DNA of 52,373 nt, from the NCBI GenBank assembly GCA_015064315.1, contig SVSL01000008.1, forward strand, positions 1-52,373, written 5' to 3'. The first letter of the stretch is position 1. Each line of letters begins with the position of its first letter. The notes under the pieces were generated by a model. That model was given only the letters and a program-made list of their open reading frames with translations, was not told where the DNA came from and made no database searches. Below are positions 33,846-42,620 of this stretch, one piece after another. The stretch comes from Oscillospiraceae bacterium (GTDB lineage: Bacteria; Bacillota; Clostridia; Oscillospirales; CAG-272). A program made the translations under genes and the position numbers.

Positions 33846-33870
33846 GGTCTCAAAATTTTGAAAGTTTTTT
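33846..33870 (-). promoter_or_regulatory. Candidate ECF-type promoter motif
   Basis: On the minus strand AAAAAACTTTCAAAATTTTG and then AGACC, followed about 25 bases on by ACTTATAGGG. The first part resembles AAAAAAGTTTCCAAAGTATT before the other sigma gene. No TTGACA/TATAAT pair is present here, which fits autoregulation. Confidence 0.4.
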
Positions 33871-33949
33871 ATAGGATATCATATTTTTCAAGAAAGCTTG
33901 AACGTAATGAGAATAGGATGCCGCCGAAGTCCCGTTTAAAAGAGAACAG

Positions 33950-33997
33950 AAGCAGAGCGGTTGAGCCAATGACTCAACCGCTCTGTTCTTTTTCTAT
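33950..33997. terminator. Terminator downstream of the GH36 gene
   Basis: CAGAGCGGTTGAG (33953-33965) pairs with CTCAACCGCTCTG (33973-33985), followed on plus by TTCTTTTTCTATTTT and on minus by CTTCTGTTCTCTTTT. It follows the GH36 gene on the minus strand. Confidence 0.8.
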
Positions 33998-34017
33998 TTT
34001 CCGATGACGAAGCTCTT

Positions 34018-35736
34018 TTATTCCACCTCTACCATACCGCAGAAGGGAACCTCGATCTCGCAAAGAGAGCCCTGAACAGAGCCCTTTTCCACTTCGTTGC
34101 CCATGCAATCCAAAACGCGGTAGGACTTCTGATCGGCACCCTTCAGGATCAGTGCCGAGTGGCGGGAGGAATTGACAACGATCACCTTGGAATAGGGAGC
34201 GCAATCCACAATGCCGTCGGTGTAGACCGTAAAGATGGCTTTTCCGTCCTTTTGGGAGCAGACCTGACTATATACGCTCTCGGGGTTTGCCGCAAGCAGC
34301 TTGCCCTCGATCAGCACGTCGCGGTGCTCGCGCCAGAAGGAAAGATAGAACGCCAGCATCTTTTTGTGATCCTCGGGCAGACCGTCAAGCTTTACCGAGA
34401 TCTGCGGAACGCTATACAGAATATTGGCAAGCTGAACAGCCGCGCCCTCCACCGTATCCTCGCGATTCCACATGACCATATCCGAATGTACCGCCGTGTT
34501 TCCCGACGTCAAACGGAGATTGACAATGCCCTGTCGGTTGAGAATGGCATCGTTGGGGCAATCGCCGACACGAAGCATATTTCCGTACTTTCTGATGGCG
34601 GGGCCCACGTAGGTCTGACGGAACTCGATGAGCACCTCGGGATTGATCTTGCGAAGCGCCTCGGAGGTCTCGATCATCAATGCGTCCACGGCATCCTCCA
34701 AGGAGTGATAGTCACGGCGCGCGTCAAATTCCAGAGAGCTTCCCTTGAGAACAAAGCGGTCAATGAAATCCAGCTTCAAGCCGTCAAAGCCCCATTCGCC
34801 CACAGCCTTGGTGTAAAAGCCGATGAGATACTCTCTGACCTCCTTGTATCGGGGGTCCAGAGAAAAGCGGGTCTTTCCGCTCTGGTCAAGGATCTTGTCG
34901 GAAAAGCGTTCAAAGTTTTTTGTTCCAATCCCAATAAAGGGAACGGCAAACCAAAGCATGACCTTCATACCAGTCTCGTGAATGCGCGCAACGAACTCCT
35001 TCATGTCGGGGATCTTGGAGGGGGCAACCTCCCAGTCTCCGCAGAACTGATAGCCGCGGTTGTTGTCGTCGGTCTGCCAGCCGTCATCCACGATCACGGT
35101 GTCCATTCCAAGCGCTTTGGAAAGCTTACATTCCTTGATGATGTCCTCCACGTCAAGCTGCTGGTGGTAGCTGTACCACAGAGAGTTCATGGGAAGCTTG
35201 GCGTGCTCGGGAACGTAGGCAGGCGCATAGCCACATTCCTTCTCCCACCACGTCACGGTGTCATATATCGCATCGTAATAGGGGATCTTTCTGGTGTCAA
35301 TGCGAACGGTGGCGGTGTATTCCTTGAGAGGAGCCACGGGAACCGTGAAGAAATTGATCTCCCATTGAATACAAGCATCCTCTTCGCACTCGCCGCTCCG
35401 CAGAGAGCAGGGCGTCTTGGCATCCGAGAGCGCTACGGTCATACGGTTTTTGCCCGTTGCCGAAACCAGCGCGTGAATGGGCATCCAGGAAGCCAGACGC
35501 GACTCGGTGGTGCGCTTTTTCCAGTTGGGCCCGAGGTGTCGCTCAGCGCGAATGCTGGGACTCCAAACCGAATACGTATCTATGTGAGGAATACTGTACG
35601 AAATGCAGAATTGCTCGGGAACAGCCGCGTTCTCCAGCATCATATGAACGTCGAAAAGAAGGATCCCGTCCTTCTCTCTTTCGTTGTCAAGATAGATCTT
35701 GGCGCCCTCGTTGCCGCCTGTGATGGTAAAATCCAT
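34018..35736 (-). CDS. Alpha-galactosidase-type glycoside hydrolase family 36
   Basis: The 572-aa protein fits the melibiase-type GH36 family: an N-terminal beta-sandwich (about 1-165), a TIM barrel, and a C-terminal beta domain. The nucleophile Asp is in FDGLKLDFIDRF and the acid/base Asp in MLRVGDCPND; MDTVIVDDGWQTDD is the conserved DDGW segment of the barrel, and FRQTYVGPA matches the R-rich substrate region. Expected activity is release of alpha-galactose from oligosaccharides, though related specificities exist. No signal peptide, so cytoplasmic. It is a bit shorter than many GH36 enzymes (about 700 aa), mainly in the N-domain. AAAGGA precedes the ATG at 35736. Stand-alone gene. Confidence 0.87.
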   Translation of the reverse strand: MDFTITGGNEGAKIYLDNEREKDGILLFDVHMMLENAAVPEQFCISYSIPHIDTYSVWSPSIRAERHLGPNWKKRTTESRLASWMPIHALVSATGKNRMTVALSDAKTPCSLRSGECEEDACIQWEINFFTVPVAPLKEYTATVRIDTRKIPYYDAIYDTVTWWEKECGYAPAYVPEHAKLPMNSLWYSYHQQLDVEDIIKECKLSKALGMDTVIVDDGWQTDDNNRGYQFCGDWEVAPSKIPDMKEFVARIHETGMKVMLWFAVPFIGIGTKNFERFSDKILDQSGKTRFSLDPRYKEVREYLIGFYTKAVGEWGFDGLKLDFIDRFVLKGSSLEFDARRDYHSLEDAVDALMIETSEALRKINPEVLIEFRQTYVGPAIRKYGNMLRVGDCPNDAILNRQGIVNLRLTSGNTAVHSDMVMWNREDTVEGAAVQLANILYSVPQISVKLDGLPEDHKKMLAFYLSFWREHRDVLIEGKLLAANPESVYSQVCSQKDGKAIFTVYTDGIVDCAPYSKVIVVNSSRHSALILKGADQKSYRVLDCMGNEVEKGSVQGSLCEIEVPFCGMVEVE

Positions 35737-35783
35737 GATGGGGTTCCTTTCTGAACGTGATAAAATCGTCTGTCATCTTTGTG

Positions 35784-35820
35784 AAAAGTGGCTTGGAATA
35801 AGGCTTCCAAGCCACTTAAA
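35784..35820 (-). terminator. Terminator of the CofE-like/guaA operon
   Basis: AAGTGGCTTGGAA (35786-35798) pairs with TTCCAAGCCACTT (35805-35817); TTCAC follows on the minus strand. Strong stem but short T run. Confidence 0.65.
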
Positions 35821-35832
35821 AGCCTTATTCAA

Positions 35833-36840
35833 TTATTCCCACTCAATAGTTCCCGTGGGCTTGGGAGTCAGATCGTAAAGCACACGGTTGATTCCCTCTA
35901 CCTCGGTGATAATTCTATTGGTAATTTTGTGAAGAACCGCATAAGGGATCTCCTCGATGGTTGCCGTGATAGCATCCTTGGTGTTCACCGCGCGGATGAT
36001 GGCGGGCCAGCCCTCGTAGCGGCTATCGTCCTTCACGCCAACGCTCTTGATGTCGGGGATGGCGATGAAATACTGCCATACCGTCTTGTTCAGACCGCAG
36101 TTGTCGAACTCCTCGCGCAGGATGGCGTCTGCCTCGCGGAGCGCGTGGAGTCTATCACGGGTGATGGCACCCAGACAACGAACGCCCAGTCCGGGGCCGG
36201 GGAAAGGCTGACGGTCTACCATCTTGGAAGGAAGACCAAGAGCTCTGCCCACTACGCGAACCTCGTCCTTATACAGCAGCTTGATGGGCTCAACCAGCTC
36301 GAATTTCTCTGCCAGATCGTCGGGGAGTCCGCCCACGTTGTGGTGAGACTTGACCGCCTTCTTGCCCTCGCCCTGCTTTACGCTCTCGAGGATATCGGGA
36401 TAAATGGTTCCCTGTGCTAAGAAGGAAACGCCGTCCAGCTTGCGTGCCTCCTCGGCAAATACGTTGATAAACTCACCGCCAATGATCTTTCTCTTCTTCT
36501 CGGGATCGGCAACGCCTGCCAAAAGATCGAGGAAGCGGTCGGTCGCATCGATATAAATGAGGTTGGCATCCATTTGATTCTGGAACACCTCAATCACATT
36601 CTCGGACTCATTCTTGCGCATCAAGCCGTGGTTGACGTGAACGCAAACCAGCTGCTTGCCGATGGCCTTGATGAGAAGGGCGGCAACCACAGAGGAGTCT
36701 ACACCGCCGGAAAGTGCCAGAAGGACCTTCTTATCGCCAACCTGCGCACGCACCTCTGCAATCTGCTCTGCAATAAAGGCCTCTGCCAGTTCGGGAGTTG
36801 TGATACGAGCCATGCTGTCGGGACGAATATTACTGCTCAT
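35833..36840 (-). CDS. guaA: GMP synthase ATP-pyrophosphatase and dimerization domains, no glutaminase domain
   Basis: The 335-aa protein corresponds to the C-terminal two thirds of GuaA, which aminates XMP to GMP with ATP. The PP-loop LSGGVDSS is at residues 43-50; DRFLDLLAGVADPEKKRKII, AQGTIYPDILES, FPGPGLGVRCLG and the terminal TPKPTGTIEWE are classical. The class I glutamine amidotransferase domain that normally precedes it (about 190 aa with the CxG nucleophile) is absent here, so ammonia must come from a separate subunit, as in archaeal GuaAa/GuaAb, or be used free. The N-terminus begins with its own ATG at 36840 behind GGAGG, so this is not an edge artefact. Follows the CofE-like gene by 31 bases. 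Confidence 0.92.
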   Translation of the reverse strand: MSSNIRPDSMARITTPELAEAFIAEQIAEVRAQVGDKKVLLALSGGVDSSVVAALLIKAIGKQLVCVHVNHGLMRKNESENVIEVFQNQMDANLIYIDATDRFLDLLAGVADPEKKRKIIGGEFINVFAEEARKLDGVSFLAQGTIYPDILESVKQGEGKKAVKSHHNVGGLPDDLAEKFELVEPIKLLYKDEVRVVGRALGLPSKMVDRQPFPGPGLGVRCLGAITRDRLHALREADAILREEFDNCGLNKTVWQYFIAIPDIKSVGVKDDSRYEGWPAIIRAVNTKDAITATIEEIPYAVLHKITNRIITEVEGINRVLYDLTPKPTGTIEWE

Positions 36841-36871
36841 GGTATTTTCCTCCAAATATATGAGAATGAGA

Positions 36872-38074
36872 TCAGTTGGTGTAATTATCGAAATATCCCT
36901 GTACCAGAACCACGGGAGTTCCCTTATCGCCCGAGCCGGAGGTCAGGTCGCAAAGAGAGCCGATGAGGTCGGTGAGCTGACGGGGAGTGGTTCCCTGCGC
37001 CGCCATGTTACCAACCAGGCTTCCGTTCTTGGCACGGATGCTTGCGGAAATAGCTTCCTTAAGTGCATCACCCGAAAGATCCTTGTAATCGTTATCGGCA
37101 AGGTACTTGAGCTTGAGCTCGTTGGGCGTACCCACAAGACCGTCGGTAAACGCGGGAGAAACCACCGGGTCTGCCAGCTCCCAGATCTTACCCTTGGGAT
37201 CCTTGAACGCGCCGTCGCCGTATACCATAACCTCTACGTGCTTGCCGGTTCTGTCAAGCACGCGCTTTTGAATCTCGAGAACCAGATCCTGGCACTCGCG
37301 GGGGAAGAGCTTTACCTTATCCTCGGTGGACTTGTTGGAGCCAAGAAGTCCGTACTTCTCGTTGCAGCCGCTTCCGTTGACGGGAGCATTCATAATATCA
37401 TCCAGCCCGCAAACGATCTTGGCGCCTGCTGCCTTGAGAATGCGCTTGGTGCGCGCACGGGTGTGAATGTCACAGGTCAGAACGCAATCGGTATAATCGA
37501 GGATCGCCTTTGCCTGATTTGCAAACACGATCTCCACCTCTGCTCCGCAGGAACGGATGAGGTCAGCGTAATATTCCACGTAGTCAACGCCGGTAAACTC
37601 CAGCTTGGTATCGTTGCCGAACAGCTCGCGGTACTTCTCAAGAGAAAGCACGTCACTGTAAGGATTGACGCCTGCGGCATCGATCTGATCCAGGGTGATC
37701 ATGGAGTTACCAACCTCGTCGGAGGGGTAACTGAGCATGAGCACGATCTTCTTAGCGCCCATTGCAATACCGCGCAAGCAGATCGCAAAGCGGTTGCGGG
37801 AGAAGATGGGGAACAGAACGCCAACCGTTTCGCCGCCCAGCTTTGCCCTTACGTCAGCGGCAATGTCCTCAACGCTTGCGTAATTGCCCTGCGCTCTTGC
37901 CACGATGGACTCGGTGATGGAGATGACGTCTCGATCGTTGATGGCAAAGCCCTCGATCTCGGCTGCCTCCAGCACGCTGTCGGTCACGATCTGTGCCAGA
38001 TCGTCACCCTCTCTGATAATGGGGCAACGAATGCCTCTGGATACTGTACCTACTCTACGTTCATTCTTATCCAT
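36872..38074 (-). CDS. Coenzyme F420-0:L-glutamate ligase (CofE) family protein
   Basis: The 400-aa protein resembles proteins labelled F420-0:gamma-glutamyl ligase in Clostridia genomes. Features are [40 protein letters not shown] (close to the CofE GDV...V.. SK/EA segment), [20 protein letters not shown], and a C-terminal [20 protein letters not shown]. True CofE is about 250 aa, so this is a longer, divergent member. No F420 biosynthesis gene (cofC, cofD, fbiC) is in the window and these bacteria are not known for F420, so it may attach glutamate or another amino acid to a different acceptor. The ATG at 38074 has AAAGGA upstream. Upstream partner of the guaA gene. Confidence 0.75.
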   Translation of the reverse strand: MDKNERRVGTVSRGIRCPIIREGDDLAQIVTDSVLEAAEIEGFAINDRDVISITESIVARAQGNYASVEDIAADVRAKLGGETVGVLFPIFSRNRFAICLRGIAMGAKKIVLMLSYPSDEVGNSMITLDQIDAAGVNPYSDVLSLEKYRELFGNDTKLEFTGVDYVEYYADLIRSCGAEVEIVFANQAKAILDYTDCVLTCDIHTRARTKRILKAAGAKIVCGLDDIMNAPVNGSGCNEKYGLLGSNKSTEDKVKLFPRECQDLVLEIQKRVLDRTGKHVEVMVYGDGAFKDPKGKIWELADPVVSPAFTDGLVGTPNELKLKYLADNDYKDLSGDALKEAISASIRAKNGSLVGNMAAQGTTPRQLTDLIGSLCDLTSGSGDKGTPVVLVQGYFDNYTN

Positions 38075-38136
38075 ATAAAAAATCCTTTCTGCGCCCGAAA
38101 AGTCTCTCTCGGCACGCACCAACTTTAACAAACAAT

Positions 38137-38165
38137 ATTATAAACTTTTTTTGTCTTGTTGTCAA
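38137..38165 (-). promoter_or_regulatory. Promoter of the CofE-like/guaA operon
   Basis: TTGACA (38165-38160) and TATAAT (38142-38137), 17-base spacer. Confidence 0.88.
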
Positions 38166-38260
38166 GAAAAACTATTGGATTCCGAGCCGAAAAATCAAAT
38201 AAAATTTCAAAAAATTTCAAGAAATATTTTTTTCGATTTGCATAAAAAGGCTCAAAAAAA

Positions 38261-38917
38261 TCAATCCGCTCCGAAGAACCGCTCCTCCAGCATTAGGCAC
38301 AGGCAATGATAAACGGGAAGATGGAGCTCCTGGATCTGATAGGTCTCGGTCCCGGGAACGCGGATACAAACGTCGGCAAAGGCAGAAAGCTTACTTTCCT
38401 TCTCTCCCGTAAGACCGACCACGGGCATTCCCTTTGCCCTTGCGGTCACCGCCGCAAACATGACGTTTTTGCTGTTGCCCGAGGTGGAAATTCCCATAAA
38501 AACGTCGCCTGCTGCGCCGTAGCCGTTGACCTGCTGGGCAAAGCAAAGCAGAGGCTCACAGTCATTCATGTATGCGGTGCTCAGGGAAAGATGTCCGTCC
38601 AGTGCAATGGCGGGCATGGCTCCCTGCAGATTGTTTTGCAGGATCTCACCCAGCTCGGCATCAACGTTGCACAAGCACTTGCCGTATTCTGCGGGAAGCT
38701 TGCGCGGAAGCACAAAGCTCTTCATCAGCTCACCCACGATATGCTCAGCATCCGCCGCGGAGCCGCCGTTACCCGCAACCAGAAGCTTGCCCCCCGATGC
38801 GTAGCATTTTTCCAAAATCTCATACGCCCCCAGAATGCTCTCGCGGCATCCCGAAAGCACGGGATAACGCTCTGTGAGCAGATCCAAGGGAGCCATCACG
38901 TTTTTTGAAAGCTCCAT
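38261..38917 (-). CDS. gmhA: SIS-domain phosphosugar isomerase, GmhA-like
   Basis: The 218-aa protein matches sedoheptulose-7-phosphate isomerase (GmhA), the first enzyme of heptose synthesis. LLVAGNGGSAADAEHIVGEL (about 45-64) and MGISTSGNSKNV hold the sugar-phosphate loops, and ETYQIQELHLPVYH carries Glu and His positions expected at the metal site. The region FVLPRKLPAEYGKCLCNVDA is also usual. It is the last gene after rfbA-rfbB-rfbD-rfbC with a 50-base gap, suggesting the surface glycan contains heptose or that the enzyme makes another phosphosugar. No gmhB/hddA partner is in the window, so the pathway is incomplete here. Confidence 0.8.
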   Translation of the reverse strand: MELSKNVMAPLDLLTERYPVLSGCRESILGAYEILEKCYASGGKLLVAGNGGSAADAEHIVGELMKSFVLPRKLPAEYGKCLCNVDAELGEILQNNLQGAMPAIALDGHLSLSTAYMNDCEPLLCFAQQVNGYGAAGDVFMGISTSGNSKNVMFAAVTARAKGMPVVGLTGEKESKLSAFADVCIRVPGTETYQIQELHLPVYHCLCLMLEERFFGAD

Positions 38918-38967
38918 GATTTTTCCTCTTTATCCGTTAAAATTCCAAGCGCTTGACAGTCTCCTCG

Positions 38968-39567
38968 TCAAAGCTTGTCAATGCCCTGCCATTTCTGATC
39001 CTTTTCGCTCAGATTCAGAGGCGTGCCGTCGGAAAGAACGTATCCTTCCGCGGATGCGCTTCCCTGATATCTGCCCTCCAGCGTGGGCCATTCCACGCCG
39101 ATGGCGGGATCGTTCCAAGCCAAGCCGCCCTCGTCGCCGGGGTGGTAGAAGTCGGTGCATTTGTAGCAGAACTCAGCGATTTCACTCAGCACCAAAAATC
39201 CGTGGGCAAAGCCCTCGGGAATATAAAACTGCTTTTTGTTCTCCTCGGTCAGCTCCACGCCAAACCATTTTCCGTAGGTCTCAGATCCCGGTCTGAGATC
39301 CACCGCAACGTCAAACACGCTGCCCTTGATCACGCGGACCAGCTTGCCCTGAGGAAACTGCTTTTGAAAATGCAGACCGCGCAGAACGCCCTTGACCGAC
39401 ATACTCTGATTGTCCTGCACGAAAACCATGTCAAGTCCCGCCTCGCGCATATCGTTCTGATTATAGGTCTCCATAAAGTAGCCGCGATTGTCTCCGTGAA
39501 CGGCGGGCTGAATGATGCAAAGCCCCTTGATGCCTCCTACGTTCTTTTCTACCTTGATCTGTCCCAT
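38968..39567 (-). CDS. rfbC: dTDP-4-dehydrorhamnose 3,5-epimerase
   Basis: The 199-aa cupin enzyme epimerises dTDP-4-keto-6-deoxyglucose to dTDP-4-keto-rhamnose. GDNRGYFMETYNQ, VQDNQSMSVKGVLRGLHFQ with catalytic H66, VDLRPGSETYGKW, and FYIPEGFAHGFLVLSE are diagnostic. GLAWNDPAIGVEWP near the C-terminus is also typical. Length is slightly over the usual 180-185. It follows rfbD by 29 bases. Confidence 0.95.
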   Translation of the reverse strand: MGQIKVEKNVGGIKGLCIIQPAVHGDNRGYFMETYNQNDMREAGLDMVFVQDNQSMSVKGVLRGLHFQKQFPQGKLVRVIKGSVFDVAVDLRPGSETYGKWFGVELTEENKKQFYIPEGFAHGFLVLSEIAEFCYKCTDFYHPGDEGGLAWNDPAIGVEWPTLEGRYQGSASAEGYVLSDGTPLNLSEKDQKWQGIDKL

Positions 39568-39596
39568 ATTCTTTTCTCCGTTAGAATTCTTTATGA

Positions 39597-40490
39597 TTAT
39601 TTTTCACCGATCTGCACAAGATAGCGCGCAAGGGCGTCCTTCCAATCGGGAAGCGGCTCAAAGCCCATTCTTGAGAGCTTGCTCTTATCCAAGCGGCTGT
39701 TGTTGGGACGAACCGCCTTGGTCAGCCCGTACTCCTCGGTGGTGACGGGAAGCACGTTGGTGGAGAGCCCCGCCTGACGGTAGATCTCCTTGGTGAAATC
39801 GTACCAAGAGATGAATCCGCCCTCGTTGGTGGCGTGATAGTAGCCGTATTTTTCACTTTCGATCATATCCACCAAAAGGCGGGAAAGATCGAGGGTGTAG
39901 GTGGGGGTGCCGATCTGATCGTTCACCACGCGCACCGTATCGTATTTTCTGCCCACGTTCAGCATGGTCTTGATAAAATTCTTTCCGTTGACGCCAAAGA
40001 CCCACGCAATGCGGACGATGAAATATTTTTCCAGCGCTTCCGCAACGGCAAGCTCGCCCTCCAGCTTGGTGCTTCCGTAAACAGAGAGGGGCTCGTAATC
40101 CTTGCAATCGGGATCCCAAGGGGTTTCACCCTTGCCGTTGAACACGTAGTCGGTGCTGATATAGATCATCTTGCAATCCAAAGCCTTGCAGGCTCTTGCA
40201 ACCGAAGCCGTGCCGTCCACGTTGACCGCCTTGACAAGGTCACGGTTTTCCGCATCCTCGGCGGCATCCACGGCAGTCCAAGCTGCACAATGGATCACAG
40301 CCTCAGGCTTGATCTCGGCGATCACCCTCTGCACCGATGCGTCATCGGTCAGATCCATGCTCACGTAGGCATAGGGCGTATCCACCGTTTCGGCAAGATC
40401 GCTTCCCACGGCTTCGTGTCCGCGCCGTGCAAGCTCGTTCATCACGTCGTGTCCCAGCTGACCGCCCACGCCGGTTACCAGTATCTTCAT
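39597..40490 (-). CDS. rfbD: dTDP-4-dehydrorhamnose reductase
   Basis: The 297-aa NAD(P)H-dependent short-chain enzyme makes dTDP-L-rhamnose, the last step of the pathway. GVGGQLGHDV at about 7-16 is the Rossmann motif; IHCAAWTAVDAAE, IYISTDYVFNG, and YGSTKLEGE supply the T/Y/K catalytic set. VRIAWVFGVNGKNFIKTM and NDQIGTPTYTLDLS are family-typical. It starts 12 bases after rfbB ends. Confidence 0.95.
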   Translation of the reverse strand: MKILVTGVGGQLGHDVMNELARRGHEAVGSDLAETVDTPYAYVSMDLTDDASVQRVIAEIKPEAVIHCAAWTAVDAAEDAENRDLVKAVNVDGTASVARACKALDCKMIYISTDYVFNGKGETPWDPDCKDYEPLSVYGSTKLEGELAVAEALEKYFIVRIAWVFGVNGKNFIKTMLNVGRKYDTVRVVNDQIGTPTYTLDLSRLLVDMIESEKYGYYHATNEGGFISWYDFTKEIYRQAGLSTNVLPVTTEEYGLTKAVRPNNSRLDKSKLSRMGFEPLPDWKDALARYLVQIGEK

Positions 40491-40502
40491 ATCGGGTTCT
40501 CC

Positions 40503-41522
40503 TTATCGGTTGCCGTACATCTTCTCGTAGTAGTTCTGATACTCACCCGAGATGATGTTCTCCCACCATTCGCGGTTCTCCAGATACCAAGCGATGGTCT
40601 TTTCGATACCAACGGCAAATTTGGTCTCGGGAAGCCAGCCAAGCTCACCGTGGATCTTGGCGGGATCAATGGCATAGCGCATATCGTGACCCTTGCGGTC
40701 GGTGACGTAGGTGATCAGGCTCTCGGGCTTGCCAAGCGCCTTGCAGATCAGCTTTACAATGTCAATGTTCTGCATCTCGTTGTGTCCGCCGATGTTGTAG
40801 ACCTCGCCCACGCGTCCCTTGTGGATGATGAGATCGATGGCCTTGCAGTGATCCTCCACGTAGAGCCAGTCGCGCACGTTCTCACCCGTGCCGTATACGG
40901 GCAGGGGCTTGTCGTGAAGAGCATTGGCGATCATGAGAGGAATCAGCTTTTCGGGGAAATGATAGGGGCCGTAGTTGTTGGAGCAACGGCTGATGGAAAC
41001 GGGGAGCCCGTAGGTTCTGTGGTACGCCAGCACCAACAGATCCGCCGCCGCCTTGGAGGAGGAATAGGGAGAGCTGGTGTGGATGGGAGTCTCCTCGGTA
41101 AAGAAGAGGTCGGGACGGTCCAGGGGAAGGTCGCCGTACACCTCGTCGGTGGAAACCTGATGGTAGCGGTCAATGCCGTACTTGCGGCAGGCGTCCATGA
41201 GAGTCGCCGTACCCATGATATTGGTCTGAAGGAAGACACCGGGATCCTCAATGGATCTGTCCACGTGGCTCTCGGCGGCAAAGTTGACCACCATATTGGG
41301 CTTCTCTTCCTCAAAGAGCTTGTAAACCGCCTCGCGGTCACAGATGTCTGCCTTGACAAAGCGGAAATTGGGCTTGTCCATGACAGAGGCAAGAGTGGAA
41401 AGGTTGCCCGCATAGGTCAGCTTATCCAAGCAAACGATGCGGTAGTCGGGATGCTCCTTCAGCATATGGAAAATGAAATTGGAGCCGATAAAGCCGGCGC
41501 CACCGGTTACGATAATCGTCAT
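40503..41522 (-). CDS. rfbB: dTDP-glucose 4,6-dehydratase
   Basis: The 339-aa NAD-dependent enzyme converts dTDP-glucose to dTDP-4-keto-6-deoxyglucose. TGGAGFIGSNFI at residues 6-17 binds NAD; FAAESHVDRSIEDP, VSTDEVYGDL with the catalytic Thr-Asp-Glu, and SPYSSSKAAADLLV with Tyr/Lys follow; SNNYGPYHFPEKLIPLMI binds substrate. Typical length. Located 12 bases after rfbA. Confidence 0.96.
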   Translation of the reverse strand: MTIIVTGGAGFIGSNFIFHMLKEHPDYRIVCLDKLTYAGNLSTLASVMDKPNFRFVKADICDREAVYKLFEEEKPNMVVNFAAESHVDRSIEDPGVFLQTNIMGTATLMDACRKYGIDRYHQVSTDEVYGDLPLDRPDLFFTEETPIHTSSPYSSSKAAADLLVLAYHRTYGLPVSISRCSNNYGPYHFPEKLIPLMIANALHDKPLPVYGTGENVRDWLYVEDHCKAIDLIIHKGRVGEVYNIGGHNEMQNIDIVKLICKALGKPESLITYVTDRKGHDMRYAIDPAKIHGELGWLPETKFAVGIEKTIAWYLENREWWENIISGEYQNYYEKMYGNR

Positions 41523-41534
41523 AATGAATCTCCT

Positions 41535-42422
41535 TTAATACTGCAGCTTTCCGTCTGCTACGTTTTTGAGGTGTTGTCCGTAGGGGGATTTTCCGTACTT
41601 CTCGGCAGATGCCAGAAGCTCATCCTTGTTGATCCAGCCGTTCTTATAGGCAATTTCCTCGGGTGCCGAGATCTGAATGCCCTGGCGGTTCTGCACCATG
41701 CGCACGAAATCGGTTGCCTCTGCAAGGCTGTCCATGGTTCCGGTATCCAGCCATGCAAAGCCGCGTCCGAGAAGCTGAACGTCGAGAAGATCCTCGTTCA
41801 GATACATCTCGTTCAGCGTTGTGATCTCCAATTCACCGCGCGCCGAGGGCTTGACCTCGTTCGCCTTGGCACTCACGCCTGCGGGATAGAAGTAAAGTCC
41901 GGTTACGGCGTAGTTGCTCTTGGGCACCTTGGGCTTTTCCTCCAGGGAAATCGCCTTGCCGTTTTCATCGAACTCCACAATGCCAAATCGCTCAGGATCG
42001 GTAACGTAGTAGCCGAAGACGGTGGCGCGTCCGTTCTTTTCCGCGTTGGCGGTGGCGGCGCGCAGAGTCTTTCCAAAGCCGTTGCCGTAGAAAATGTTGT
42101 CACCCAGCACCATGGCGCAGGCGTCGTCTCCGATAAACTCCTCACCCAGAATAAACGCCTGAGCAAGTCCGTCGGGAGAGGGTTGAACCTTGTAGGACAG
42201 CGACACGCCGTACTGAGAGCCGTCGCCCAGAAGTCTTTCAAAGTTGGGCAGATCGGTGGGGGTGGAGATGATAAGAATATCCTTAATGCCCGCCAGCATC
42301 AGCGTTGACAGAGGATAGTATACCATGGGCTTGTCATAAATGGGAAGAAGCTGCTTTGACGTTACCATCGTCAAGGGATAGAGTCGAGTGCCGGCGCCTC
42401 CGGCGAGGATGATTCCTTTCAT
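41535..42422 (-). CDS. rfbA: Glucose-1-phosphate thymidylyltransferase
   Basis: The 295-aa enzyme joins glucose-1-phosphate and dTTP to make dTDP-glucose. [18 protein letters not shown] holds the nucleotide-binding loop; [50 protein letters not shown] and [13 protein letters not shown] are all family motifs. The ATG at 42422 is chosen by homology and an AAAGGAA site about 11 bases upstream; the longer frame runs through the promoter. It leads the operon rfbA-rfbB-rfbD-rfbC-gmhA for the sugar donors of a surface glycan. Glycosyltransferases are not included in the window. Confidence 0.96.
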   Translation of the reverse strand: MKGIILAGGAGTRLYPLTMVTSKQLLPIYDKPMVYYPLSTLMLAGIKDILIISTPTDLPNFERLLGDGSQYGVSLSYKVQPSPDGLAQAFILGEEFIGDDACAMVLGDNIFYGNGFGKTLRAATANAEKNGRATVFGYYVTDPERFGIVEFDENGKAISLEEKPKVPKSNYAVTGLYFYPAGVSAKANEVKPSARGELEITTLNEMYLNEDLLDVQLLGRGFAWLDTGTMDSLAEATDFVRMVQNRQGIQISAPEEIAYKNGWINKDELLASAEKYGKSPYGQHLKNVADGKLQY

Positions 42423-42503
42423 GTTTGGAAAATTCCTTTCGTCGTTGATTTTTTGGGTCCTTCTTCTCGAAAATTGCATACTTATGTTATTATAATACAG
42501 TAC

Positions 42504-42532
42504 ATTATAGCATATTCGGCGGTATTTGTCAA
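42504..42532 (-). promoter_or_regulatory. Promoter of the rfbABDC-gmhA operon
   Basis: TTGACA (42532-42527) and TATAAT (42509-42504), 17-base spacer. Confidence 0.88.
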
Positions 42533-42575
42533 TACTTTTGGAAATTTGAGAAAAAATCGGGAAGCCCCTTGGCGC

Positions 42576-42612
42576 AGCAAAAGCCGCACCCCCTCTTGGG
42601 AGCACGGCTCTT
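42576..42612 (-). terminator. Terminator of the NSS transporter gene
   Basis: On the minus strand AGCCGTGCTCCC-AAGA-GGGGGTGCGGCT is followed by TTTGCTG; a good stem with a short T run. Confidence 0.6.
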
Positions 42613-42620
42613 GTTTCATA

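Noticed and set aside
39834..42308. 824-residue open frame on the plus strand across rfbD, rfbB and rfbA
   Set aside because: It runs antisense to three clearly identified genes and across their gaps, and shows no domain. Similar long antisense frames lie opposite 4266-7289, 8775-10772, 19118-20647, 34018-35736, 36872-38074 and 42621-44009; they arise because codons whose complements are stops are rare in these genes.
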